Below, piece after piece: positions 16,266 to 23,161 of a DNA stretch of 24,626 nucleotides. The notes beneath the pieces were generated by a model. The model worked only from the letters and a program-made list of their open reading frames with translations. It was not told the DNA's origin and made no database searches. Source of the DNA: Phycisphaerae bacterium. Its GTDB lineage: Bacteria; Planctomycetota; Phycisphaerae; UBA1845. Within the stretch, counting starts at the first letter, position 1, and each line of letters opens with the position of its first letter. The stretch is taken from assembly GCA_021604825.1 (NCBI GenBank), contig BQJS01000049.1, positions 1 through 24,626 on the forward strand, in the 5' to 3' direction. The position numbers and the translations under genes were made by a program.

Positions 16266-18350
16266 TTGACATTAAGTCGTGCGCTATCCGATCGCGAGCG
16301 GTCGTACAGGAAGCCTGGCGGCGTTGCACCTAAGGTCGTTCTGCCCATCATGATTCTGGCGATTGGAGCCGTGATTGGTTTCTGGATTCGAAAGGATTCA
16401 TCCAAAGCGATTGCAGAAAAACCCAATCTCATATTGATCACAATGGACACTACACGGGCGGATCATATCGGAAGTCATGGCCACCCCGCGCGCGTCACAC
16501 CGCACATTGACCAGATAGCACGAGAAGGAGTCTTGTTCGAACAATGCATGTCGTCAGCGCCAAGCACGTTGCCGTCACACTCGTCGATCATGACGAGTTT
16601 GCACCCCTTTGTGCACGGGGCTCGTGACAACATTGGATACCGACTCAGCGAAAGCAACACGACATTGGCCGAGGTTCTTCGTGATCATGGATATGTTACT
16701 GGGGCTTTTGTTTCGGCACTGCCGCTAGTCAGACGATCCGGGATTGGTCAAGGGTTCTCAACCTACGAGGACTCCGGCGAGGAGCACGAGTTGCTCGGTG
16801 GGCCCAATTGCGATCGGGCAATACGATGGCTAAGAGACCGTGCAAGCGATCAGTTCTTTGCATGGGTACATTTTTACGACCCGCATTTTCCGTATGCCGC
16901 ACCTTCAGATTTCGACTCGACCGCGCCGAACGCCTACCTTCGCGAAATCGCATATATGGACTCCCAAATCGGTCGGCTTATGGCAGAGCTTAAACTGCTT
17001 AACATTTACGATAATACAATCGTCGTTCTAGTCGCGGATCACGGTGAAGGTCTAAATCAGCATAACGAATCAACGCACTGTTACTTCATCTATAACACAA
17101 CCATTCACGTCCCTATGATCCTGTGCGCCCCCGAGTCGATCACTCCGAATAAACGAATTCGAATACCTGTCCAAACAGTCGACCTAGCTCCCACCCTCCT
17201 GGATTTGATCAATCTACCGCCATTGCCGGTGAGTCAGGGCACGAGCCTGGTTTCGTTGCTTTCCGGAAATAAGAAAGACGCTGGTACACGAGCATACGCA
17301 GAAACGATTGCTGGCTACCAGACGCTAGGCACATCAATCATACGCTCATTACGGGTAGGCAAGTGGAAGTACATCCATTCGCCTCGCGCAGAACTCTATG
17401 ATTTGGCTGTCGACCCGGGCGAGTTGAACAATCTTGCAGAGAAGAATCCTGACCAATTGCAGTTCATGCGGGAAGAGCTGCGCGGACTGATCGCAGAATC
17501 ACCGCAAATTGAAGAGGCAGGAGACCAATCCATAAACATGAGCGCCCAAGACCTGGCTCGCCTTGAGAGCCTTGGCTATGTCGGCGGCGATCAGATCAGC
17601 CTTCCTGCGTCTGAAACGGAGATGGATCTTTTTGAACCTACTGGGCCTGACCCAAAAGACTTTGCCGGTGATATTGAGATTCTTGGCGAAGCGCAGCAAC
17701 AACTTCTGGGCCGAAAGTTCCGCGAGGCTGAAGCATCATTCAAGGCGTTGTCCGAGCGACTTCCCGATGTTCTTGACTTACGAAAGAAACATGCCCGCGC
17801 CATCATGATGCAAAACCGTTTTGAAGATGCCCTTGCAATCTACGAACCTCTCGCTGCAGATTATCCCGATGATGCCAGCGTTCGATATGGGTACGGTAAG
17901 CTGTTGAGCAAGTTGGGCCAGCGCAAAAAGGCCATCACGCAATTTATTGCCACGGTGCAGCTGGATCCCGAGCATTCGGGGGCGTGTCACGATCTGGCGA
18001 TCGCACTACGCGACGAGGGACACACAGAGGAAGCTGAGAAATACTTCCGCCAAGCGATACGCGTTCGACCGACCTACACTCGTGCATACATCAATCTCGC
18101 CCGGCTATTTCTGGGACAAGAGCAATACGATGAGGCAATCAAGGTATTTAGAAGTGCAGTAGAGGTATCCCCCGACGATCCGGAGTTGCACGCTTCCGTG
18201 GCGTTCGCCCTGATGAAGGCGGGCCAATTGGAAGACGCGCAGGTCGAAGCGGAAGCCGCCCTTACGCTGGATGCGACTCATAAACCCGCCCAGCGCATCA
18301 TCGCCGAAATTCAGAAAACCAAGAAAACGCAATCAACAAAAGACGACTGA
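16266..18350 (+). CDS. Membrane-anchored sulfatase-like hydrolase fused to TPR repeats
   Basis: 694 aa from a TTG start with GGGAG seven bases upstream. A membrane anchor lies at about residues 22-39. The alkaline-phosphatase-superfamily domain (about 50-400) has metal-site motifs D61-T-T-R-A-D66 and A257-D258-H259-G-E-G, and TxPSH at T101-L-P-S-H105 where sulfatases have C/S-x-P-x-R. The usual formylglycine precursor is therefore absent; Thr could act directly as in phosphoethanolamine transferases. About six TPR units fill residues 480-690. Combined sulfatase-TPR proteins are common in Planctomycetota; the substrate is unknown. The TPR part could be cytoplasmic or periplasmic, since only one membrane segment, at the N-terminus, is visible. 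It lies 138 bases after the FG-GAP gene on the same strand and ends three bases from a convergent gene. Confidence 0.87.
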   Translation: MTLSRALSDRERSYRKPGGVAPKVVLPIMILAIGAVIGFWIRKDSSKAIAEKPNLILITMDTTRADHIGSHGHPARVTPHIDQIAREGVLFEQCMSSAPSTLPSHSSIMTSLHPFVHGARDNIGYRLSESNTTLAEVLRDHGYVTGAFVSALPLVRRSGIGQGFSTYEDSGEEHELLGGPNCDRAIRWLRDRASDQFFAWVHFYDPHFPYAAPSDFDSTAPNAYLREIAYMDSQIGRLMAELKLLNIYDNTIVVLVADHGEGLNQHNESTHCYFIYNTTIHVPMILCAPESITPNKRIRIPVQTVDLAPTLLDLINLPPLPVSQGTSLVSLLSGNKKDAGTRAYAETIAGYQTLGTSIIRSLRVGKWKYIHSPRAELYDLAVDPGELNNLAEKNPDQLQFMREELRGLIAESPQIEEAGDQSINMSAQDLARLESLGYVGGDQISLPASETEMDLFEPTGPDPKDFAGDIEILGEAQQQLLGRKFREAEASFKALSERLPDVLDLRKKHARAIMMQNRFEDALAIYEPLAADYPDDASVRYGYGKLLSKLGQRKKAITQFIATVQLDPEHSGACHDLAIALRDEGHTEEAEKYFRQAIRVRPTYTRAYINLARLFLGQEQYDEAIKVFRSAVEVSPDDPELHASVAFALMKAGQLEDAQVEAEAALTLDATHKPAQRIIAEIQKTKKTQSTKDD

Positions 18351-18353
18351 CAC

Positions 18354-20045
18354 TCAATTGACCGCCTGCGTGAACGCAGCGTAATCAACCAGATCAACAG
18401 CTCCGTTTCCGTCCATGTCGATGATTTCGCAACCGGGCTGGATGCTGCCGACCACCGGGCCGTCAATGCAATTGGAAACAGCATTGAGATCGTCCGCATC
18501 ACGATCGCCATCGCCGTCGACATCACCCATCCGTTCGGGCGGCCAAAGTGTCCAAGTGTTATTCACTGGGTAGTTCGACAGTGTTCGTGTCACCAGACCG
18601 GGCCACGACACGGTGATTTGATCGATCGAAGTTGCGGTATCCACGCCGAAATGCATGATGTACTGGTTTGTTGATTTGAAGTTGGAACCGCCGGTCATCT
18701 CATGCATCTGGGTTACTGATCCGGTCACCACATCAACCTGTGCACCCACCGCATGCGTGTTGGCTCCGCGACCAGCGATCCTGAATTTTACCCAGTTTCG
18801 ATTGGTTCCTTCGTTGTTGATGTAAACGCGCAGCGGAGCCTCGTCTGTTTGAACAACCAAGTCCACGTCTCCGTCATCATCAATGTCACCGATGGAAAGA
18901 CAGTAAGAATCTCCTGGGTCGTCCAAACCAAGCGCCGGGGCAATGTCGGTCGCTTGGCCCACTCCCGAGTACTCGTAGAATCGATTGGGGGCGGTTGTAT
19001 TGTTGATGTACAACTCGAGCCAGCCATCGTTGTCATAGTCTATGAACGTCGTACCCCAACCCGTCACAAAAGACCCCACGCCATACGATGCCGTCGCATC
19101 GACAAATGTTCCGTCGCCAGCGTTCATTAGGAGCACGTTACCGGGCGGCGTATTGGTCACGTAAATATCGGAATACCCGTTGCGGTCCAGATCACCGAGC
19201 GCAATGCCCATGCAATCGACATCGGCTTGCGTGTTGCTTGAAGCAGTTACGTCAACAAACGTCCCTCCATCGTTTCTGAACAAATGGTTGAACAGGACAG
19301 GCCCCGTTCCATGATCGTTTCCCATGTAGAAGTCGGCATCGCCATCACGATCGTAGTCGAAAAACCGGACAGTCAGCGTTGGATCTCCGCTCTGGCCAAT
19401 ACCCAGCGTCTCGCCAACAGGCTGAAAAGTTCCATCTTGATTGTTGATGTACAGCTCGCTGGGGAGCGGGGAAGTCCATGGAAATGTTCGATTACCCATG
19501 TACAGGTCGAGCCATCCGTCGCCATTAACATCTCCCCAGCCACTACCTTGCCCCGCACCCATATCACCCACGCCTGAAACTGCCGTGACGTCGGTAAACT
19601 GCAAATTGCCATCGTTTCGATAAAGCACATTGGGAAACAAACTGCAGGACATAAAAAGATCCAAGTCGCCGTCGGCATCGTAATCAACAACGGTCAAGCC
19701 CGATGCATCAGGAATTCTATCAATGCCACTGGCGTTTGTTCGATCAGTGAAGTGTCCGGTCCCATCGTTTTCAAAAATACCTACAGCGCCGGTCATTTCC
19801 CCTAGACAAACAATGTCGGGATCCAAATCGTTATCCAGATCAACCAAGGCAACGCCGGATCCGTACCTGGACTGGCCGGGAACCGTAGAAGCAGAATCAC
19901 CTACTAAGTAAACAACACCCCGGGACGCGGCTTCGTCCGTGAACGCTGCGGGAGTACCGGCCATTGCGGAATCCGGACTACCACCAAGCGCCACGGACAA
20001 TAAGGCCATGACGACCGCCATGGGAGCAGAAATCCGTACCGACAT
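18354..20045 (-). CDS. Secreted FG-GAP/VCBS repeat protein with UnbV domain and dockerin-like C-terminus (paralogue)
   Basis: 563 aa. A signal peptide covers about residues 1-28 (cleavage after AMA). About seven FG-GAP/VCBS repeats (for example VDYDADGDLDLF, GDVNGDGWLDLYMG) are followed by an ASPIC/UnbV domain (about 400-490, with VSWPGLV) and a dockerin-like module with two Asp-rich loops (GDVDGDGDRDADD and DMDGNGAVDLVD) and two Cys. The domain order is the same as in the protein at 14364-16127, but the sequence is clearly diverged, so this is not a recent duplication. The ATG at 20045 has AGGA six bases upstream; the frame extends 62 codons further without a better start. Its stop is three bases from the stop of the sulfatase-like gene, so the two transcripts converge. 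Confidence 0.88.
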   Translation of the reverse strand: MSVRISAPMAVVMALLSVALGGSPDSAMAGTPAAFTDEAASRGVVYLVGDSASTVPGQSRYGSGVALVDLDNDLDPDIVCLGEMTGAVGIFENDGTGHFTDRTNASGIDRIPDASGLTVVDYDADGDLDLFMSCSLFPNVLYRNDGNLQFTDVTAVSGVGDMGAGQGSGWGDVNGDGWLDLYMGNRTFPWTSPLPSELYINNQDGTFQPVGETLGIGQSGDPTLTVRFFDYDRDGDADFYMGNDHGTGPVLFNHLFRNDGGTFVDVTASSNTQADVDCMGIALGDLDRNGYSDIYVTNTPPGNVLLMNAGDGTFVDATASYGVGSFVTGWGTTFIDYDNDGWLELYINNTTAPNRFYEYSGVGQATDIAPALGLDDPGDSYCLSIGDIDDDGDVDLVVQTDEAPLRVYINNEGTNRNWVKFRIAGRGANTHAVGAQVDVVTGSVTQMHEMTGGSNFKSTNQYIMHFGVDTATSIDQITVSWPGLVTRTLSNYPVNNTWTLWPPERMGDVDGDGDRDADDLNAVSNCIDGPVVGSIQPGCEIIDMDGNGAVDLVDYAAFTQAVN

Positions 20046-20313
20046 ATCGTTTCCTTTCGTCGATGATTCGTCGACGCTATTGATCGACCAAAGCCACACA
20101 AACCTTGCGCATGCGACCCCGCGCATCCATCCTCGGAGAACAATAGCGCCAATGCAGCCAGCATTCCCAAGAATCACATCTATAGAATCTTCGCCCGAGA
20201 ACCCCTGAACCCTAAACACCCTGTTGCTCATCCTACCAAATCAAGCATGTTGGAAACAAGTCGGAATCACCATATTTGCGGGGTTCAGGCTGGTCGAAAA
20301 TTGCGCCTGGATT
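20046..20313. other. Upstream region of the minus-strand FG-GAP gene
   Basis: No gene is supported here. A nine-base inverted repeat is present, CCTGAACCC at 20205-20213 and GGGTTCAGG at 20281-20289, 67 bases apart. A TATAGA (minus strand, near 20182-20187) could be a -10, but no good -35 was found. Confidence 0.35.
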
Positions 20314-20472
20314 CTATAAAGCATTTAAAGAAAATAGGTTAGAAGAATGCCCCCGGTCATGATTCATCAAATCTTCGGGGCTGTAGACGCTTCGGCGCTG
20401 TGATCCAGCACATCTTGGACACAAAACCGTCTCAGCTCCATCTACGACCACCTCCAGAAAACGGAACGTCAT
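20314..20472 (-). CDS. Possible small zinc-ribbon-like protein (hypothetical)
   Basis: 52 aa from the ATG at 20472; the frame also opens with a GTG at 20496. It contains VLCPRCAGS, a single CxxC, and later His residues (NHDRGH) that could complete a metal site. The family is not recognised. The ribosome-binding site is weak for either start. The GTG lies inside the left arm of the inverted repeat at 20493-20536, which argues for the ATG. Composition is compatible with coding, but the short length means this may be chance. Confidence 0.3.
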   Translation of the reverse strand: MTFRFLEVVVDGAETVLCPRCAGSQRRSVYSPEDLMNHDRGHSSNLFSLNAL

Positions 20473-20492
20473 CCGTGCCGGACAATTGATAT

Positions 20493-20536
20493 ACACCTGA
20501 CAGCCTCACTGGCGCGGTATTCCAGCTGTCAGGTGT
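20493..20536. repeat. Perfect 12-bp inverted repeat (stem-loop) downstream of hsp20
   Basis: ACACCTGACAGC (20493-20504) and GCTGTCAGGTGT (20525-20536) are exact reverse complements separated by 20 bases. It starts 16 bases after the hsp20 stop in the direction of hsp20 transcription. No T-run follows on the minus strand, so it is not a canonical terminator. It could stabilise the hsp20 mRNA end, act with Rho, or be a protein-binding site. Confidence 0.75.
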
Positions 20537-20551
20537 CGGATGAATCCCGAT

Positions 20552-21004
20552 CTACTCGATGCCCTTGACCTCGATACGCTTGGGCATGACCGCTTGTGCT
20601 TTGGGCAGCACGATGGTCAAGACGCCATTCTTAAGCGTCGCATTGACGCTATCTGAGTCGGTCTCTGTGGGCAGCTGAATAACGCGTCGGAATTCGCTGG
20701 CTCCGCGCTCGTTGCAATACTGAACCACGTTCTCGGACTCACGGGCTGGCCGCTTTCCAGCGACCGTCAGCGTGTTGTCTTCAACCGTCACTTCGATTTG
20801 ATTCAACTCCAAGCCAGGGACATCAACCTCAACAAAAAGCTTGTCGCTTTCTTCCCACACGTCCAGCGCACCAAGTCCACGGGCGCTAAGACCCAAGCGC
20901 TGAATCCCCTCGGCGCCACCATCAATCAAACCGCCAAAAGCACGGTCCACACTGTCGCGAATTGACGACAACGGATCGATTCCAATCATTCGACGAGTCA
21001 ACAT
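20552..21004 (-). CDS. Hsp20 / alpha-crystallin small heat-shock protein
   Basis: 150 aa. A helical N-terminal arm (about 1-45) precedes an alpha-crystallin domain (about 48-140) with the typical LFVEVDVPGL, ITVEDNTLTVAGKR-like strands and the closing GVLTIVLPK motif. The C-terminus is short and has a VKG ending without a clear IxI motif. It is an ATP-independent holdase for unfolding proteins in the cytoplasm. The ATG at 21004 has GAGAGG seven bases upstream, which lies inside the longer frame that starts at 21028, so the shorter start is right. It is a single gene, preceded by a sigma-54-like promoter and followed by a stem-loop. Confidence 0.95.
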   Translation of the reverse strand: MLTRRMIGIDPLSSIRDSVDRAFGGLIDGGAEGIQRLGLSARGLGALDVWEESDKLFVEVDVPGLELNQIEVTVEDNTLTVAGKRPARESENVVQYCNERGASEFRRVIQLPTETDSDSVNATLKNGVLTIVLPKAQAVMPKRIEVKGIE

Positions 21005-21115
21005 TGGAGTACCTCTCTTTCTACGCATTCCATTTCAACCAATCCCGCATTGGCTCCACCGCCAGAAGCAGGCATCGTTTCAAATTGCCCCACATTGAGG
21101 GCACTGCCCAAAGTA

Positions 21116-21132
21116 ATGCAGACACCGTGCCA
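21116..21132 (-). promoter_or_regulatory. Candidate sigma-54 (-24/-12) promoter for hsp20
   Basis: Read on the minus strand, the site is TGGCACG-GTGT-CTGCAT. GG (21131-21130) and GC (21119-21118) are exactly ten bases apart, with one mismatch to the TGGCACG-N4-TTGCA consensus. Transcription would begin near 21106, giving a leader of about 100 bases. A CTCAAA-N8-TTTGAG inverted repeat (21133-21152) abuts it upstream, and a TGTCA direct repeat lies near 21185-21197, in the range of an activator site. Confidence 0.5.
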
Positions 21133-21233
21133 CTCAAAAATCGCTATTTGAGAGCTTAAAATGAGGGTTCTGCTCCCGAATCCCTGACAAAATGACAGCC
21201 GTGGCAGGCAGTCGCGATCGGTTCAGAGCCTCA

Positions 21234-21262
21234 TTGACGAGGGTCGGAAGGGCGGCTAGATT
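21234..21262 (+). promoter_or_regulatory. Candidate sigma-70-type promoter for the dioxygenase gene
   Basis: TTGACG (21234-21239) is followed by a 17-base spacer and TAGATT (21257-21262). Matches are 5 of 6 and 4 of 6. The predicted start near 21269 gives a leader of about 59 bases to the ATG at 21328. Confidence 0.4.
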
Positions 21263-21327
21263 CGATATTCGTCGTCGCATCGGTGCCGTCGTCGCAGAAC
21301 AACTCAACATCTTCCGGAGGCAAAGTT

Positions 21328-21873
21328 ATGGGTCTCGTCAATCCGCTGAACTTAAAGCAATGGGTCGAAGAAAACCGTCATCTACTCAAGCCACCGGTTG
21401 GCAACAAATGCATCTGGCAGAATGAAGACTTCATCATCATGGTGGTGGGCGGCCCCAATGCTCGGAAGGATTACCACGTCAATGAGACCAGCGAGTTCTT
21501 CTACCAAATTGAAGGCGACATGATCCTGGGCATCATCAACCCGGAAACAAAGAAACCCGAAGAAGTCATCATCCGCGAAGGGGAAATCTACCTGCTGCCC
21601 CCCAAAGTGCCGCACAGTCCGCGCCGACCAGCCAACACCGTCGGGGTCGTCGTAGAAATGGCTCGCGCCGAGGGGATGATCGACAAACTCCAATGGTACT
21701 CAGACGACACAAACGAACTCGTCCATGAAGCCGAGTTCCGCCTCGAAAACATCGCCGAGGATCTCAAGAATATCATGGAGGAATTCTGGTCCAACGAAGA
21801 ACTGCGGACGTGTAAGTCGACCGGCAGCGTCATCACCCCGCCAACAGAAACTCAGCCACCGCCCAAGGCATAG
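21328..21873 (+). CDS. nbaC: 3-hydroxyanthranilate 3,4-dioxygenase
   Basis: 181 aa cupin. It opens the ring of 3-hydroxyanthranilate, leading to quinolinate (NAD synthesis) or onward degradation. Fe(II) ligands are H50, E56 and H96; substrate-contact residues R46, R99 and E110 are in place. In the characterised bacterial enzyme a second, rubredoxin-like iron site uses four Cys at 125, 128, 162 and 165. Here these are S125, T128, C162 and T165, so that site is lost, as in animal enzymes. The ATG has CGGAGG seven bases upstream. It stands alone, divergent from hsp20; no other kynurenine-pathway gene is in the window. The Pro/Thr-rich C-terminus is a short extension. Confidence 0.93.
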   Translation: MGLVNPLNLKQWVEENRHLLKPPVGNKCIWQNEDFIIMVVGGPNARKDYHVNETSEFFYQIEGDMILGIINPETKKPEEVIIREGEIYLLPPKVPHSPRRPANTVGVVVEMARAEGMIDKLQWYSDDTNELVHEAEFRLENIAEDLKNIMEEFWSNEELRTCKSTGSVITPPTETQPPPKA

Positions 21874-21918
21874 GTGAATCAGGCGAAGTCCGTCAATTTA
21901 TCGTCGAAACCTTTCGAT

Positions 21919-21989
21919 GTGCCACGGCTTTGTGTGCCGTGCTTTCGGAATGTCACCGCGCTCCGGCACTGCTCACAGAGCAGTGGCAC
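21919..21989. repeat. 71-bp double-hairpin element with GTGCCAC/GTGGCAC ends
   Basis: The element begins GTGCCAC (21919-21925) and ends GTGGCAC (21983-21989), a seven-base terminal inverted repeat. Inside are two hairpins: CACGGC/GCCGTG (21923-21928 and 21936-21941, loop of seven) and CACTGCTC/GAGCAGTG (21967-21974 and 21978-21985, loop ACA). It sits between two convergent genes. The layout suggests a REP-like or palindromic interspersed repeat that may also help end both transcripts; there is no T-run. Confidence 0.6.
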
Positions 21990-22012
21990 GACTTCGCAGC
22001 TTGATATTGGTG

Positions 22013-22681
22013 TTATTCGCTGGGGCTTGCTTTGGCTTGCACCGACACCGTTGTTGACACGGTGAACTCGCGCCCCGTCAGCCAATCCAGAAACACAACG
22101 CGGACGTGAACCTCGGGCGGGATGCGACCGATCGACTCCGGAAACGGAATCTTGAATGAATAGTGGTTGGTCAGGAAGCCGCCGTACCAACTCTTCTTGA
22201 CGACTGCGGGATCGTCATATTCCATCGTTGCGATGGCCCTGGGCGATCCGACATCGGTTAGATCGGTCAGCTGAATCGTGATTGCACCCGCCGCTTTGAT
22301 CACATCGCCTGCCGCATCCACCGGTTGAACGTAAACGACAACGCCATCGTCGCCTGGGCTTCCATCAAGATCAATTCCGCCGCTACGACTGGGTATCTGG
22401 ATCCGATCAACGACAAACAAATCTTCAACGTCCACGGTGGCTAGGCGCGGTTGATTCTTAATCTGGGCGGTTAATTCGGCGCATCGCGCGTCGCATTCAA
22501 ACTTCTCTTGTTCGCACGTTTTCAAATCCAACTTGTGCTGATCGATTTCTTGCTGAAGCTGTTTGATCGTACCCGGTGAATCGAAGCATCCGCCCGTTAA
22601 CAGGACTGCAAGAAGCGAGAGACCTACCGCTCGACGCGGGATTGTTCGCAACGAACTTTCGCGATGGGCTTCGGAATGCAT
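22013..22681 (-). CDS. Lipoprotein of unknown function with coiled coil
   Basis: 222 aa. A signal peptide ends in the lipobox LTGG-C32. A coiled coil with several Cys (about 40-75, CEQEKFECDARCAEL) is followed by a beta-rich domain (about 85-215) that contains Gly/Asp-rich turns (DLDGSPGDDG) and a region resembling a C2- or transthyretin-like sandwich. I do not recognise the family. It is likely anchored to a membrane by lipid. ATG at 22681 is chosen because the signal peptide starts there; the open frame extends upstream to 22777 and overlaps the EVE gene. It comes last in the minus-strand row after sucD, 53 bases from the EVE gene. Confidence 0.72.
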   Translation of the reverse strand: MHSEAHRESSLRTIPRRAVGLSLLAVLLTGGCFDSPGTIKQLQQEIDQHKLDLKTCEQEKFECDARCAELTAQIKNQPRLATVDVEDLFVVDRIQIPSRSGGIDLDGSPGDDGVVVYVQPVDAAGDVIKAAGAITIQLTDLTDVGSPRAIATMEYDDPAVVKKSWYGGFLTNHYSFKIPFPESIGRIPPEVHVRVVFLDWLTGREFTVSTTVSVQAKASPSE

Positions 22682-22734
22682 TGGATACTCTTCGCGCGTA
22701 TCGAGATAGGTCTGTCGATTACCAATCACGCTGA

Positions 22735-23151
22735 CTAGGTTGCCGACACGCCGCCCATTTTGCAAAGCTTTTTCCACCAGGCGGGTTTCACCGGCATCGC
22801 CGACAAACGCGAAATCGTGACCAAGTGAAACTCCGCGAATCCCGGATCAGCTTTGACTGCAGCCAGCGTCACGGGGTTGGGCACCGCTTTGACGGCTTTG
22901 ATATCAACGACGGCGCGCTTTTCGTCATCCAACTCCGGATCGGGATAAGGCCCCCGCACAACCGATGCGATCCCGGCGATATGCTTGTCCTTTCCGGTGT
23001 GATAGACGAACACGCTGTCGCCCTTCTTGACGTTGCGCATGTGCATCAGCGCCGTGTTGTTGCCGACACCATCCCACACCGTCTTCCTGTCGCGTACAAG
23101 ATCATCAAACGAATAATCGTTTGGTTCAGTTTTGAAGAGCCAGTATTGCAT
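22735..23151 (-). CDS. EVE-domain protein
   Basis: 138 aa, almost entirely one EVE domain (PUA-like fold). It opens YWLFKTEPNDYSFDDL, then WDGVGNNTALMHMRNVKKGD, VFVYHTGKDKHIAGIA and a C-terminal helix WWKKLCKMGG. EVE proteins, including human THYN1, bind modified bases such as 5-methylcytosine in DNA, or act near RNA modification; bacterial roles are little known. It is 10 bases after the lipoprotein gene stop, so the two are probably cotranscribed. The ribosome-binding site is weak. No restriction or methyltransferase gene is nearby. Confidence 0.92.
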   Translation of the reverse strand: MQYWLFKTEPNDYSFDDLVRDRKTVWDGVGNNTALMHMRNVKKGDSVFVYHTGKDKHIAGIASVVRGPYPDPELDDEKRAVVDIKAVKAVPNPVTLAAVKADPGFAEFHLVTISRLSAMPVKPAWWKKLCKMGGVSAT

Positions 23152-23161
23152 CGACCGTCAA

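Noticed and set aside
14364..20045. CRISPR or tandem DNA repeat, prompted by recurring AACAATGGCGACGG-like stretches
   Set aside because: The repeats are in frame and encode the NNGDGTFT turns of FG-GAP domains; spacing is irregular.
21124..21160. CIRCE-like heat-shock operator upstream of hsp20
   Set aside because: The inverted repeat there (CTCAAA-N8-TTTGAG) lacks the TTAGCACTC core and nine-base spacing of CIRCE.
22682..22777. Longer N-terminus for the lipoprotein at 22013
   Set aside because: The extra residues would precede a normal lipoprotein signal peptide and overlap the EVE gene; the ATG at 22681 starts the signal peptide.
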